A stretch of DNA of 64,000 nt, from positions 1-64,000 of the forward strand of contig NC_014819.1 in the NCBI RefSeq assembly GCF_000175215.2, written 5' to 3'. Below the pieces are notes generated by a model. It did not search any database and was not told the origin of the DNA. It saw only the letters and a program-made list of their open reading frames with translations. The position numbers and the translations under genes are program-made. The stretch is from Asticcacaulis excentricus CB 48. Lineage in GTDB: Bacteria > Pseudomonadota > Alphaproteobacteria > Caulobacterales > Caulobacteraceae. Of the stretch, positions 19,397 to 28,700 are shown in pieces (the stretch's first letter is position 1; each line of letters begins with the position of its first letter).

Positions 19397-20031
19397 GACG
19401 GCATCTCCCTTAAGGTGTAGGTGTCATTGAGTATGACCGCAAAGGGCCTGACCGGGTCACCGGTAAACCGGATGAGTTGCTCACGGACCTCTTGACCCAA
19501 AACCGCCCGCAGGCGCCAGACCTGACCATCCTTGGCAGCATTCGCAAAGCCGCTAACGCGACTGGGTCGATCCTTGTCTGTCGGGCCGAAGCCGAAAGGA
19601 GACGCCAGTTGCCGGAAGCAGTCATTGACCGGCCATCTAAACCGCGGCTCCGTTCGGCCGTCCTTTACGGTCTTGAGGTCATTCGTCGTCACCGACTTAG
19701 TGCGATGCGCCAGCGTCACCGCAGAGACTTCAGACACTTTATCGATCGGCCACTTATAGGCTTCGTTCTCGGCGACCACCTGAACCGCACGTCCGCTCAG
19801 CGTGTAATCACGAGACAACACATACTCACCCTCTGAGGTCGTCACCTCCGCCGCAGCACGGGTAAGGGCTTCATCCATGGCGATATCCAGTTCGACCTGA
19901 ACCAGTTCGCGTTCAGCCCGCTTGCGATCCTGCTGCGCGAGAGCGAGTATCGCGACACAGATGACACTCAAGGCCGCGCACAGAATAAGCGCTGTCATGG
20001 CGGCGTACCCTCCTTCACTGGACCGGTGCAA
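19384..20031 (-). CDS. gspK: GspK-like minor pseudopilin
   Basis: A short leader ending SSEG precedes GYAAMTALILCAALSV, a prepilin-like helix without Glu5, as in GspK tip pseudopilins. The body, about 215 residues, is shorter than typical GspK (about 300). I prefer TTG at 20031, which gives a seven-residue leader. GTG at 20052 or TTG at 20067 are possible and would overlap gspD further. Operon position between gspD and gspG supports a pseudopilin. The assignment to GspK rather than GspJ rests on the missing Glu5. Confidence 0.7.
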   Translation of the reverse strand: MHRSSEGGYAAMTALILCAALSVICVAILALAQQDRKRAERELVQVELDIAMDEALTRAAAEVTTSEGEYVLSRDYTLSGRAVQVVAENEAYKWPIDKVSEVSAVTLAHRTKSVTTNDLKTVKDGRTEPRFRWPVNDCFRQLASPFGFGPTDKDRPSRVSGFANAAKDGQVWRLRAVLGQEVREQLIRFTGDPVRPFAVILNDTYTLREMPSCVL

Positions 20032-21895
20032 GGCGACGCCCCGCCAGATCACGAATATCCGCCCCAAAATCCTCCCACTGCCGATTAAAGGCTGCCGGAT
20101 CCCGGAGAATTGTCACCTGAATGAGCACAATCAGTTCGGTCCGGTCTTTATTACGCGCCCTTTGCTTGAAGAGGTTGCCGAGGCCCGGAATGTCCTTCAG
20201 CAGCGGCGCTCCCCCCTCGCTATCGCTTTCCGACGAACTGATCAGGCCGCCCAGAGCCACAACGGTGCCTTCGGGGATGATGAGGCTACTCTCTAACTTG
20301 CGCTGCTTGATGGTCGGCGAGTCGATGCCAGAGGTCTGGGTCCGAGCGACCGAGCTGACCTCTTGCGTGACATCCATAGCCACCCGGTTATCGTTCAGAA
20401 CCCGCGGGGTCACCTTCAGCGTAACGCCCGTATCCCGGTAGTCAATGGTCGAAACGATAGGGGCATTGCCGCCATTGGTCGATTGGGAGTTCTGTTTGAC
20501 GATCGGCACCTGATCACCGATCTGAAGCGAGGCGGTTGCGTTTTCACGCGCCGTCATCTTGGGGGCGGAGACAATGCGGACCTTGGACTTGGAACTGAGG
20601 GCGTTGAGCGCCGCCTTGATATCGCTTCTCAGATAGTTGACAGAAAATCCGGGTGCCTGCGGGGCAAGGCTCGTGGAGTCGGTCGTGTAGTTCGAGAGAC
20701 TGAGCGCGCCATTGATCGTTTGCCAGTCCACCCCAAAACTGAACTCGTTGTTCAGCGTCACTTCGACAATGGACGCTTCGATCGTCACCTGAGCCGGCTC
20801 GCGATCCACTTCGTTGAGCACGCTCTGGATGCGGACACGTTCGGCTTCCGGGGCGCTGACAATCACCGTATTGGTCTCCTTGTCCGCGACGATACGAATA
20901 TTGCTGTCCGTATTCGTGTTCGTTGCCTCTGACGCGGTGGCGGTCGTCGCACTCTCTCCTGCCGGTGTTTCCCGGCTGGTCGAGGTTTCGCGGCTGGCCA
21001 CGCTGCTGAGACCCAGAAGCTGATTAAGCGTGCGAGCCAGAGCTTCGGCCGATACCCCTCTCGGGCGATAGACCAGAAAACTCAGAGCCTGGTCGGTCGA
21101 GGGCACATCAAGACGGGTCACCCAGCCACTCAGTTCATCGAGCACCTCTTTCGAGCGCGAGAACGCAAACACGCCGTTGAGCCGCTTCATAGGCGCGATC
21201 GTTACGGAACCCGTCCCTGAGGCCTTGAGCATCTTCTCCAGATCGCCCGCCACTGTGGTCGCACTGGCATTGCGTAGCGAAAAGAATCGGATGCGGGCCT
21301 CCGACAAGGTACTCTGATCAAAGAGTCTGATCGAGGACATCGCGCTTTCGATCTCATCTGCCGTGCCGCCCAGAAGAATGAGCGACAACTTGTCCGAACT
21401 GAACAGGACAAGCTTCTCGCGCGACAGGCTTTCCAGCACTTTGGCGACTTCGGAGGCGGCCGCATACTGTATCGGGACCGCCCGGACCTGATATCCTACA
21501 CGGCTCAGACGGCTCGACCCATCATTAATGGCCGCGCCCACAGAGGCGTTGGCGATGGGCCTGACCACCAGTGTTTCGCCTTCGCGGACAATAGCCATGT
21601 CATAGGCATTGAGTGCCCCTTCGAAGGCCGCAAGGAGCTGAGGCTTCGTCAGGCGCTGGTCTATCCGGAAGTTCATCTTGCCCGAGACGCCCGGATCAAC
21701 GCGGTAACTGACACCGAGGCCGTTGCCGAGAATTTCCTCAGCGACCTGCGCAATATCGGCATCCTTGAAGTTATAGCTAAAAGCCGCAGGCCGGGGTTGC
21801 GCGGTATTTTGCGCCATGACCGGTGAGACGATCATCCCCGATGTCATTGTCAGACAGACGGCAAGGCCTGTCGCTTTCATCCACGTCAATTGCAT
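20015..21895 (-). CDS. gspD: Type II secretion outer-membrane secretin GspD
   Basis: The 626-residue protein has a signal peptide ending in VMAQ. An N0 domain (FKDADIAQVAEEI), repeated N1-N3 domains and the secretin domain follow (VPIVKQNSQS, VTLKVTPRV, VALGGLISS, PLLKDIPGLGNLF and RTELIVLIQV). It forms the outer-membrane channel. A Ser/Thr-rich insert at about residues 300-330 sits within the N3 region. The start forms TAATG with the stop of the upstream gene. It lacks an obvious C-terminal pilotin-binding S-domain. Confidence 0.95.
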   Translation of the reverse strand: MQLTWMKATGLAVCLTMTSGMIVSPVMAQNTAQPRPAAFSYNFKDADIAQVAEEILGNGLGVSYRVDPGVSGKMNFRIDQRLTKPQLLAAFEGALNAYDMAIVREGETLVVRPIANASVGAAINDGSSRLSRVGYQVRAVPIQYAAASEVAKVLESLSREKLVLFSSDKLSLILLGGTADEIESAMSSIRLFDQSTLSEARIRFFSLRNASATTVAGDLEKMLKASGTGSVTIAPMKRLNGVFAFSRSKEVLDELSGWVTRLDVPSTDQALSFLVYRPRGVSAEALARTLNQLLGLSSVASRETSTSRETPAGESATTATASEATNTNTDSNIRIVADKETNTVIVSAPEAERVRIQSVLNEVDREPAQVTIEASIVEVTLNNEFSFGVDWQTINGALSLSNYTTDSTSLAPQAPGFSVNYLRSDIKAALNALSSKSKVRIVSAPKMTARENATASLQIGDQVPIVKQNSQSTNGGNAPIVSTIDYRDTGVTLKVTPRVLNDNRVAMDVTQEVSSVARTQTSGIDSPTIKQRKLESSLIIPEGTVVALGGLISSSESDSEGGAPLLKDIPGLGNLFKQRARNKDRTELIVLIQVTILRDPAAFNRQWEDFGADIRDLAGRRLAPVQ

Positions 21896-22353
21896 TATCC
21901 TGCCCCGCCCACTGCGGGCTCATTGATACTGATCGTGCGCGCACCCACAGGGGTGTCAAAGCGCACGGCATTTGACCCGACCTCGATCAGAACCAGTTCA
22001 TCCTGAGTTTCACCGATACCCATCCAAACAGCGGGCTGACCATCCACCGAAACGAGGGCGGCTCTACGACCGGGCGATATAGAAATTCCGATCAGTTTGA
22101 CCGCCTTCTCCTTGTAGGCATTGGCGCCCGTTGACATAACAAAGATGGGCTGCTGAGCGAGCAGGGTGACGTCCGAAAGGGCGGCACCGACGGCAACGGG
22201 CCCCGCCTTTGGCAAGGCTTTAAGCTGCGACTGAATAAGGTCAAGGCGTGCATTTACAGGTTGGGTCGGATCGGCCACGAACACCGCGACCCCGCCAAGG
22301 CTCGCGGCAATAGCGGTCCCCAATGCCATCTTTTCCCAATCAATTACCGGCAA
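21895..22353 (-). CDS. gspC: GspC/PilP-like periplasmic linker
   Basis: The 152-residue protein has one N-terminal membrane helix (about residues 8-28) and a periplasmic domain of the GspC homology-region type: LIGISISPGRRAALVSVDGQ and PVWMGIGE-like pattern. There is no PDZ domain, so it is much shorter than enterobacterial GspC and closer to PilP. It would link the inner-membrane platform to the secretin. Position immediately before gspD is as expected. Confidence 0.7.
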   Translation of the reverse strand: MPVIDWEKMALGTAIAASLGGVAVFVADPTQPVNARLDLIQSQLKALPKAGPVAVGAALSDVTLLAQQPIFVMSTGANAYKEKAVKLIGISISPGRRAALVSVDGQPAVWMGIGETQDELVLIEVGSNAVRFDTPVGARTISINEPAVGGAG

Positions 22354-22862
22354 AAGACACGCCCCTTCAGATCGAGTTCAACCGCGTCAGTTTTATTGCG
22401 CACCGAGACTGAGTCCAGAAACAGTGTCGGACGGAACTTCGAAAGCCCATTGAGCCCATTGACCATCGCCTCGTATTGTCCGCTGGCTTTGATCGAAACC
22501 GCATAAGCCTGAAGAGGTGAGCGGGTATCCGTCGCTTGCGGCGGGGCGATATCGAGAGCCGTCACCTCTAAGCCACTGCCGCCCAGAGCCAGACCCAGTT
22601 GGTCCTTATAACCTGCAAAGAGCTTACCGCCACAGACACTCCCCGCCGGAAAGGCCTGAACGTCTCCCGGTGCCCGTGCAGAGGCCTGAAGCGATTTAAG
22701 CTGCGCCTCCATGGCCGCCAGCTTCCCTTCGGTTTCGCTGGGAACGCTAAGTGCATAAAGGCCCGCAGAGACGACCAGCATACCCGCGGCCGCCAGTCCG
22801 GCTGGCCAGAGGTCGCTCAGTGACGTGGTATGGCGTTTGGGTTTTGAGGTGAGGCTGATCAC
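22344..22862 (-). CDS. gspM: GspM/PilO-like assembly protein
   Basis: The 172-residue product has a short cytoplasmic N-terminus, one membrane helix (about residues 18-40), a coiled segment and a ferredoxin-like periplasmic domain. The latter ends with VSVRNKTDAVELDLKGRVF, the pattern of GspM/PilO. The start forms ATGA with the stop of the gspL-like gene. Sequence identity to any one family is weak; operon position drives the call. Confidence 0.65.
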   Translation of the reverse strand: MISLTSKPKRHTTSLSDLWPAGLAAAGMLVVSAGLYALSVPSETEGKLAAMEAQLKSLQASARAPGDVQAFPAGSVCGGKLFAGYKDQLGLALGGSGLEVTALDIAPPQATDTRSPLQAYAVSIKASGQYEAMVNGLNGLSKFRPTLFLDSVSVRNKTDAVELDLKGRVFCR

Positions 22863-23635
22863 GGGACACGCTCCGTCGATGCGGGCGTGGTCGCACGAGG
22901 CTGGCTATAGACCCAAAGCGAGACACCCCGCCGCACGGGCTTTGGTGCCTTTTGCAGATCCACAGAGCCCGCCTTCAAAGGCACGGTCTCGCCCCGCACC
23001 TCCAGTGCCCAGTCTCCACGGTCCCAGTGAAACGCCTCAATCCGGGCAGAGGGGTCACGCGAGATCGTCACGGTGCGCAGAGCATTCACCGCGCCCTGAA
23101 CATCGCGGCCCTGAAGGTCAAGTTCAGAAAGCGCCTGTGCATTCTGGCGGGTCTTGACCAGCCCTGCATTCAGTTTCGTCATTCGCTCAATCTGCGGCTG
23201 GAGTTGCGCAAGCCGGTCCTCGACCTCAGCGCGACGTTTCAGGACAAGCCCTATCTGGAGCACCAGCGACAATATGACGACGACGATGGCGCCTAAAAGC
23301 CATACCCGCTGGCGCAACTGAGCCGCCTGTGCCGTCTTCGAGGCAATCTCCACCTTTACCGGCTGGCCCTGCACATCGACCGTAAACGAAAGGCCCTGAG
23401 GCGGAACACTGCCTTTCAGATAAACCGCCGCAAAGCGACCCGACTCTCTCGGCCGCCAGGGCTTCAGGCGCTTCACCACAATCGTTAGACCGCCGCCGCT
23501 CATCCCCGCCATGGGCGAGGTATGACGCGCGTCGAGCTGAGCGGCTTTCTCCTGATCCCACGGGAAGGCCGGCGGCGTCGTAATCACGCGCGTAAACGGC
23601 TTGATCTCACCCGGTTGTGCATTGAGCGCGTTCAA
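22859..23635 (-). CDS. gspL: GspL/PilN-like assembly protein
   Basis: I place the start at TTG 23635, which overlaps the preceding TGA (TTGA) and follows GGGGGAGGGG; a GTG at 23692 also opens the frame. The protein has about 258 residues: a cytoplasmic part of about 115, one membrane helix (VWLLGAIVVVILSLVLQIG), a coiled coil with AEVEDRLAQLQPQIERM, and a periplasmic PilN-like fold. It is half the size of classical GspL, so the actin-like domain seems reduced. Confidence 0.65.
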   Translation of the reverse strand: MNALNAQPGEIKPFTRVITTPPAFPWDQEKAAQLDARHTSPMAGMSGGGLTIVVKRLKPWRPRESGRFAAVYLKGSVPPQGLSFTVDVQGQPVKVEIASKTAQAAQLRQRVWLLGAIVVVILSLVLQIGLVLKRRAEVEDRLAQLQPQIERMTKLNAGLVKTRQNAQALSELDLQGRDVQGAVNALRTVTISRDPSARIEAFHWDRGDWALEVRGETVPLKAGSVDLQKAPKPVRRGVSLWVYSQPRATTPASTERVP

Positions 23636-24186
23636 GGCCCCTCCCCCGCGGACTGCGATGCTTGCGCTTCCCCACCTTGCGGTCTGCGGCACGCCCGGGA
23701 GATCATGTCAAACTGACAGTCTGCGGGATGATCCACCTTGAGCTCGATCGCAGCGGCTACCCTGCCCTCTTTGTCGAGTACAATCAAGGCGTTTAATCGC
23801 TCTTTGGTGGCATATCCTGAGGTTTCTTCCGAAGTGACAGACAGGGGCCATTGCGGTGTTTCCTGACCCGCCACCACATAGCGAAACTGATACCCTTTCG
23901 GAGGCTTTATCTCACACGGCTTCTGGGCACTGGGCAGGCAGGTTAGCCCCTGCGGCGTCGCTGAAAACTGGTCGGCATAGAGGGGTTCTAGGGCGTTTAG
24001 CTCCGTCTGCAGACGTTGCACACCGTCCCGGCGCGCCTTAGCCACGACGACCTGTTCGACTGTCCGTTTTTGGTCTTTGGCTGAAAGTCTTGCCAGTTGC
24101 AGAACGCCCGCGAGAGACAGGCTGATAACCAGCAGGGCAATAACTGCCTCGGTCAGCGTAAAACCGTCGTCATTGCCCGACTTCAT
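23632..24186 (-). CDS. Minor pseudopilin (GspI/J type)
   Basis: A leader of eight residues ends in DDG and is followed by FTLTEAVIALLVISLSLAG, a prepilin helix with Glu5. The globular part has four or more cysteines, likely forming disulphides. The start at 24186 makes ATGA with the stop of the gene before it. Which minor pseudopilin it is cannot be decided by eye. Confidence 0.75.
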   Translation of the reverse strand: MKSGNDDGFTLTEAVIALLVISLSLAGVLQLARLSAKDQKRTVEQVVVAKARRDGVQRLQTELNALEPLYADQFSATPQGLTCLPSAQKPCEIKPPKGYQFRYVVAGQETPQWPLSVTSEETSGYATKERLNALIVLDKEGRVAAAIELKVDHPADCQFDMISRACRRPQGGEAQASQSAGEGP

Positions 24187-24542
24187 GGTACAGTCCCCTC
24201 GCAGGGACGCAGACCACTCAGGCGATAGCTGCGTTTGAACCGAACATGCTTTAGCGCCAGGGTCACCCGACACGCGCTAAAGGCACCGACAGGCTCTTTG
24301 GAAATGTCCGCCTGATAACGAAACCCTGCCACGTCTCCGCTCTGGGTGCCGGGTGTCTTGGGAACCGTCGCCATCAGATAGGAAAACGCAACGGCGGCGG
24401 CACGATCCGTCTCGGCTCTCTGACGATAGCTGCGCGACAGGCCAAGAGCGGTCAGAACAACGGCCGCCATCAGGGCGATAATCATCACGCCCGTCACCGC
24501 GTCGATCATGATAAACCCGTCGTCGTGTGATCTCTTCGGCAA
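24183..24542 (-). CDS. Minor pseudopilin (GspH/I type)
   Basis: The first gene of the operon encodes 119 residues. It has a short leader, then DDGFIMIDAVTGVMIIALMA, with Asp in place of the usual Glu5. The TTG start follows a run of G (AGGGGGGGTAGG). It probably belongs to the pseudopilus tip complex. The Asp5 substitution is unusual and may indicate a GspK-like position or simply divergence. Confidence 0.7.
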   Translation of the reverse strand: MPKRSHDDGFIMIDAVTGVMIIALMAAVVLTALGLSRSYRQRAETDRAAAVAFSYLMATVPKTPGTQSGDVAGFRYQADISKEPVGAFSACRVTLALKHVRFKRSYRLSGLRPCEGTVP

Positions 24543-24619
24543 TAGCCTACCCCCCCTAAGTCTGGGACATGTTAACTCAGGGCTTTTGTCCGCTCAACAA
24601 ATTGGTGTATTCAATCACC
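24543..24619. promoter_or_regulatory. Divergent promoter region of the T2SS operon
   Basis: The 77-bp gap separates the first minus-strand T2SS gene from the plus-strand TonB-like gene. It should hold both promoters. I could not assign boxes with confidence. Confidence 0.4.
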
Positions 24620-25327
24620 ATGTCTGAGGGCGGGTCATCACAGGTACACAATGGTCAGAAGGCGTTTGGCCTGCTACTTGCCGTTTGCCTGCACCTCGGC
24701 CTGATCTACGTGTTTGCCGTCTCATCTTCAAAGGGTCTGCCAATAGACGGCATGGACGGCAGCGAAGGCGATCTGATGCAGGGCTCGGAGATCGCCATGG
24801 ATGTCTCCCTGATGGAGGCCACGGCTCCCATGCCATCGCCAGACACGCCCAACTCGACATCTGCGGTGGAGAAATTTATGGCGATGTCAGAGGCGACATC
24901 TGCCGAGACCGCCGTCGCGCTGACGGTTGCGCAACCCAGGGCAAGTTCATTAGCACAAGCCCTGGGAGAAGAGCTGTTCACCCCAAAAGGGGCGGAGACC
25001 GCGACTGGGCTCAAGACCGATGCGGCCACCTCAATAGTCAAGGTTGAGGGCCGCGACCGCAAAACGCCAAACGATCTCTGGAAAGCCATTGAGCCGTGCT
25101 GGCGGAGGATTGCTGACAAGGACACTCAGCCTGTGACGCTTGAGGTGACTTTCTCGCCGCTGGGCAATCTCGCGAAACCGCCAGTTATTAAACGCGATCC
25201 GACCGTGCCGCTGACCGACAAGGCTTTGCGATCAGAATCTCAAGCGATCACAGCGCTGTCACAGTGTGGCCCCTACCTGATGGCCTATGGACAGTCGGGT
25301 GTCGTGGTGGGTTTTCCGAAACCTTGA
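24620..25327 (+). CDS. TonB/TolA-like energy-transducer protein
   Basis: With ATG at 24620, the product has about 235 residues. It has one N-terminal membrane helix (AFGLLLAVCLHLGLIYVFAV) and a Ser/Thr/Ala-rich periplasmic linker. The C-terminal domain, LWKAIEPCWRR then VTLEVTFSPLGNLAKPPVI, resembles TolA/TonB-type domains, with two Cys that could bond. It is divergent from the T2SS operon and the only plus-strand gene there. It might connect proton-motive force or the envelope to the T2SS or its cargo; this is inference. Confidence 0.65.
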   Translation: MSEGGSSQVHNGQKAFGLLLAVCLHLGLIYVFAVSSSKGLPIDGMDGSEGDLMQGSEIAMDVSLMEATAPMPSPDTPNSTSAVEKFMAMSEATSAETAVALTVAQPRASSLAQALGEELFTPKGAETATGLKTDAATSIVKVEGRDRKTPNDLWKAIEPCWRRIADKDTQPVTLEVTFSPLGNLAKPPVIKRDPTVPLTDKALRSESQAITALSQCGPYLMAYGQSGVVVGFPKP

Positions 25328-25473
25328 GCCGGGGCAGCTAAGAGAGCGGCGCGATACCACCACGGACTCAAAGCTGAGTTAAGCTGCATTCTTATCAGCG
25401 ATAAGCTAAACTATATTACAATTTAGAAAATAAGGATTCCTATATTCATCAAACGACTGACGTAAATGCTTAT

Positions 25474-25764
25474 CTAGGGCCTATCCGGAAAAATTATAAA
25501 CTGATAAGGCCAAATTCTTTTCTTGCTTCTACCACATTTTATACAGCTTTCTGTAGTAATTGATCCTTTAAAAAGCCATCCGTATCCATCATCTGCGATA
25601 TGCGTTGTACACCTAGGGCACCTCAAGAATGGATAATTTGAGGCCAAAATTACTCCGAACGTTAAAAGAAAAGGGAAAGCCAAGCCATTATTTGGAATAA
25701 AAGACATAGAAATCACCACTATAAAAAAACCTAAGACTGTGACGATATTTGAGCGAATTAACAT
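25474..25764 (-). CDS. Two-helix membrane protein with CxxC pairs, candidate immunity protein
   Basis: The ATG follows the RHS3 stop with no gap (TAAATG). The 96-residue product has two hydrophobic helices (about residues 8-25 and 29-43), then CPRC and CIKC pairs resembling a zinc ribbon. I recognise no family. Position and membrane character make it a candidate immunity protein for RHS3. AT-rich composition sets it apart from the T2SS genes. Confidence 0.6.
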   Translation of the reverse strand: MLIRSNIVTVLGFFIVVISMSFIPNNGLAFPFLLTFGVILASNYPFLRCPRCTTHIADDGYGWLFKGSITTESCIKCGRSKKRIWPYQFIIFPDRP

Positions 25765-28700
25765 TTAATTTGCCTTACAGTTTGACGGGAGCTTGCCCTT
25801 CTTAACAGCCAGATCAACCAAACTAGCGACCAATTTCGTCGTCGCAGACATACGTGTTGGGCCGTTTGAGAATGTACGAGTGAAATTTCTGGAGTAGGAG
25901 ATCGTTCCCCAGGGCCCGCCACCGATTCCAACCGAGTAAAAGTTTGTGCCTTTCAGTGAAAAGTCCAGTGCTGAGGTCTGTGTTTGTCCGGCGCTCAAAG
26001 GGACACTTACGTACGGAGCTACTGGTACAGCGAAGTTGGCCTGATGAGAGAAACCTTGAACATTATCAACGGTGCCCATAAGAAACGTAACAGTCAAACT
26101 CCCCCCAAGGTTTTTTCCAATTTCTGCACCACCAGATACAAAGGTGCCAGTGCGGAATGATCCGTCTGCCCCGCGGCCTGCATAATAGCCGGCTCCTAAA
26201 TCTGCACCAAAACCGGCTGTTGAATTTACTCCTGCTGTGTAAATGACGGTGCTGCAGGTGGCATATGCTACACCATTCAAAACCTCTTCAGGCTTAACAT
26301 CTACATAATCGACCAAAGTGGAGACATACCTCCACAACTGTTCAGATCTCTGCTGCTGCTGTGAGTAGTAACGCTGACAATCAGAATCGCAATTACCTTT
26401 TAACCCATAAACTATTACTGTATCTATCTTCGGGCTTGCGCCCAATCCGCCACGAGTATCCCCGGTAAGACCCTTAGGATCCGTCATGTTGACCGGATCT
26501 CCGTGGACGTATGCGTACCAGTTCATCCCGTCACCGTAGCCGATGGGATCGGTCTGCATGAAGCGGCCAAGAACGGGATGATAGATACGCGCCTTGTAGT
26601 AGTACATGCCGATCTCTGGAAGGTAGGACTGCCCCGTGTACTGGAAGCGCCCGGCGTTGCCGGCCCGTGGCAAGCCATATTCATCGTAAGCGTTGGTGGC
26701 AACCTGCCCGCCGGAACCGTCGGTGATCAGGATGATCGACCCCTGCTCGTTGGCGTGTAGGAAGTATTTCGAGCCGTCTGCGTTATACTGAACAAGAGGC
26801 TCATCATCGCCCGGGCCGTGGACATAACGACGTTGAAGCGTACCGTTGCCATCGAATTCCGCGATCAGGTCAACGCCATCGTACAGGAACCGCGTGGTCG
26901 TGGAGTTCTTATTGACGCTGTAAAGACGGCCGGATGCATCATATCCAAGCGTGGTCATAATGCCCGACTGCGTCGCCGTCACCATCAGGTTGTTGGCGTT
27001 GTACGTAAACGTGCCGCCCGTATCCCCGGTGATGTTACCGCGCAGGTCGTGGCTCAGTGGCGTAGACCCGATCTGGCTCACCTGATTCAACCCATTGATG
27101 GTGTAACCAATCGACTGGTTGGTCGGGGTAAAGCCGTAGGCACTATTGTTTCCCGACTTTGACGCAATCTGATCGGCTGGATTATAGCCATAGGTGATCT
27201 GGTTGTAGTGAGAAGCACCGCTTGTGCCCTGCGTCAGATATTGTAAGCGTAGGCTGGCATCGTAGGCATAGCCCGTGTTCTGGCCGTTTTGGCGGACCAA
27301 AGCGGTTCGTTGACTGTAGTTGTTGAACGAGAAACCGGCGAGTTGTGTCGAGCCGTTCTCCTTAATGGACACCACCTCATCGCCATTGTTGTAGTCATAG
27401 GTGATAAATGGATTGCCCGCAGTCGGATAAGTTAAGCGGATGCGGCGCCCATAATCATCATACTGGTAGCTCACGGTTCCCATAGGCTGGGCCTCGCTCA
27501 GAAGCCACCCGTGAGCATTATAGGTGTAGCTACCTGTAGAGGGGTTGCCGTTGATCGTGTGCCCGTTAGTCGAGTTGGTACGGTAGGTGACCTGACTGAA
27601 ATTATTGTAGGTAAAGGTCTCTGTAACTACCCCAGACTTGGAAGAGACGCGACCCAACGTGTCATACCCGAATGAGATCGTGCTCGTATTGTCGCGCAGG
27701 GTGACCTGGCTAACCAGACGAGTCGCCTGAGACGCGCCTGTGACAGTGGTTGCTCTATAGGTTGTCGTCTCGCAGTCCGAGGTGTTCGTAGACGCGCCGT
27801 TTGGAGCAGACGGATAGCAGGTCTTGAACAGGCGATTGAACCCATCGTACTCGTAGCCCGTCCGATTGCCCTTAGCATCGGTTATGGCCGTGAGGTTGCC
27901 TGTGGACGTCGTGGTGTCAAAATCAAATGTCTTGACGTATTCATTGCGCGAAAAGGCGGTACCAACCCCTGTGGTAACACTCGTCAGAATGCCCATCACC
28001 GGGTGGTAGTTGTGCTGGGTAATCCTATCCTTTGTCCCATCCGGATTCGCTGCCCCTTGCGCACATGCCGACGCAGGGAGGTTGCCGTAAACATTTGAAT
28101 TAAGGCGGACGGCCTCGCAGGTCACGCGTCCCATATTATCATAGGATCGTTGGGTCAGGTCCTTAGGGGTACCAGCCTCTGCGCCAATGTAATGTCTTGC
28201 AATTATAGCCAGCCCGGTTGATGTATCGAACTGATTGGTGTCCGTTTGCTGGACAGTGAACGCGTTGAGATCAGATACCGCCTGATTCCAGCGGTCCAGC
28301 GCCGTCGAGCCAGAGTAGGTAGAGCCCGGCACTGTCCCGACCTCGACCTTGCGCGCGCGCCCATCTGAATCGTACTCGGTTTTCGATGCAACACGCTGAC
28401 GTGCCGCATCGTTCAGGTCCGGGTCAACGCCTATTCCCGCCGTCTGGCGACCAAGTGTGTCGTAAACAGAATAAACTTCGTCAACCGCGCCAGGCTTTGG
28501 TCCATCCGCCACGATAGCCTGGCCATTATCATTATATGTGACAGTTGCGGTGATCGGCAGAGAGTTGTCCCCGAGCTTCGTCGTTGTCTGTGTGGGTAGA
28601 AGATTGTTAGTGCCGTAGGTAAACAGAGTCCTCTTCTCGTTAGCCCCACCTACACAAGACGCCAAGTCGCCAACCATACAGGTCGAGGTTTCGGTCAGCT

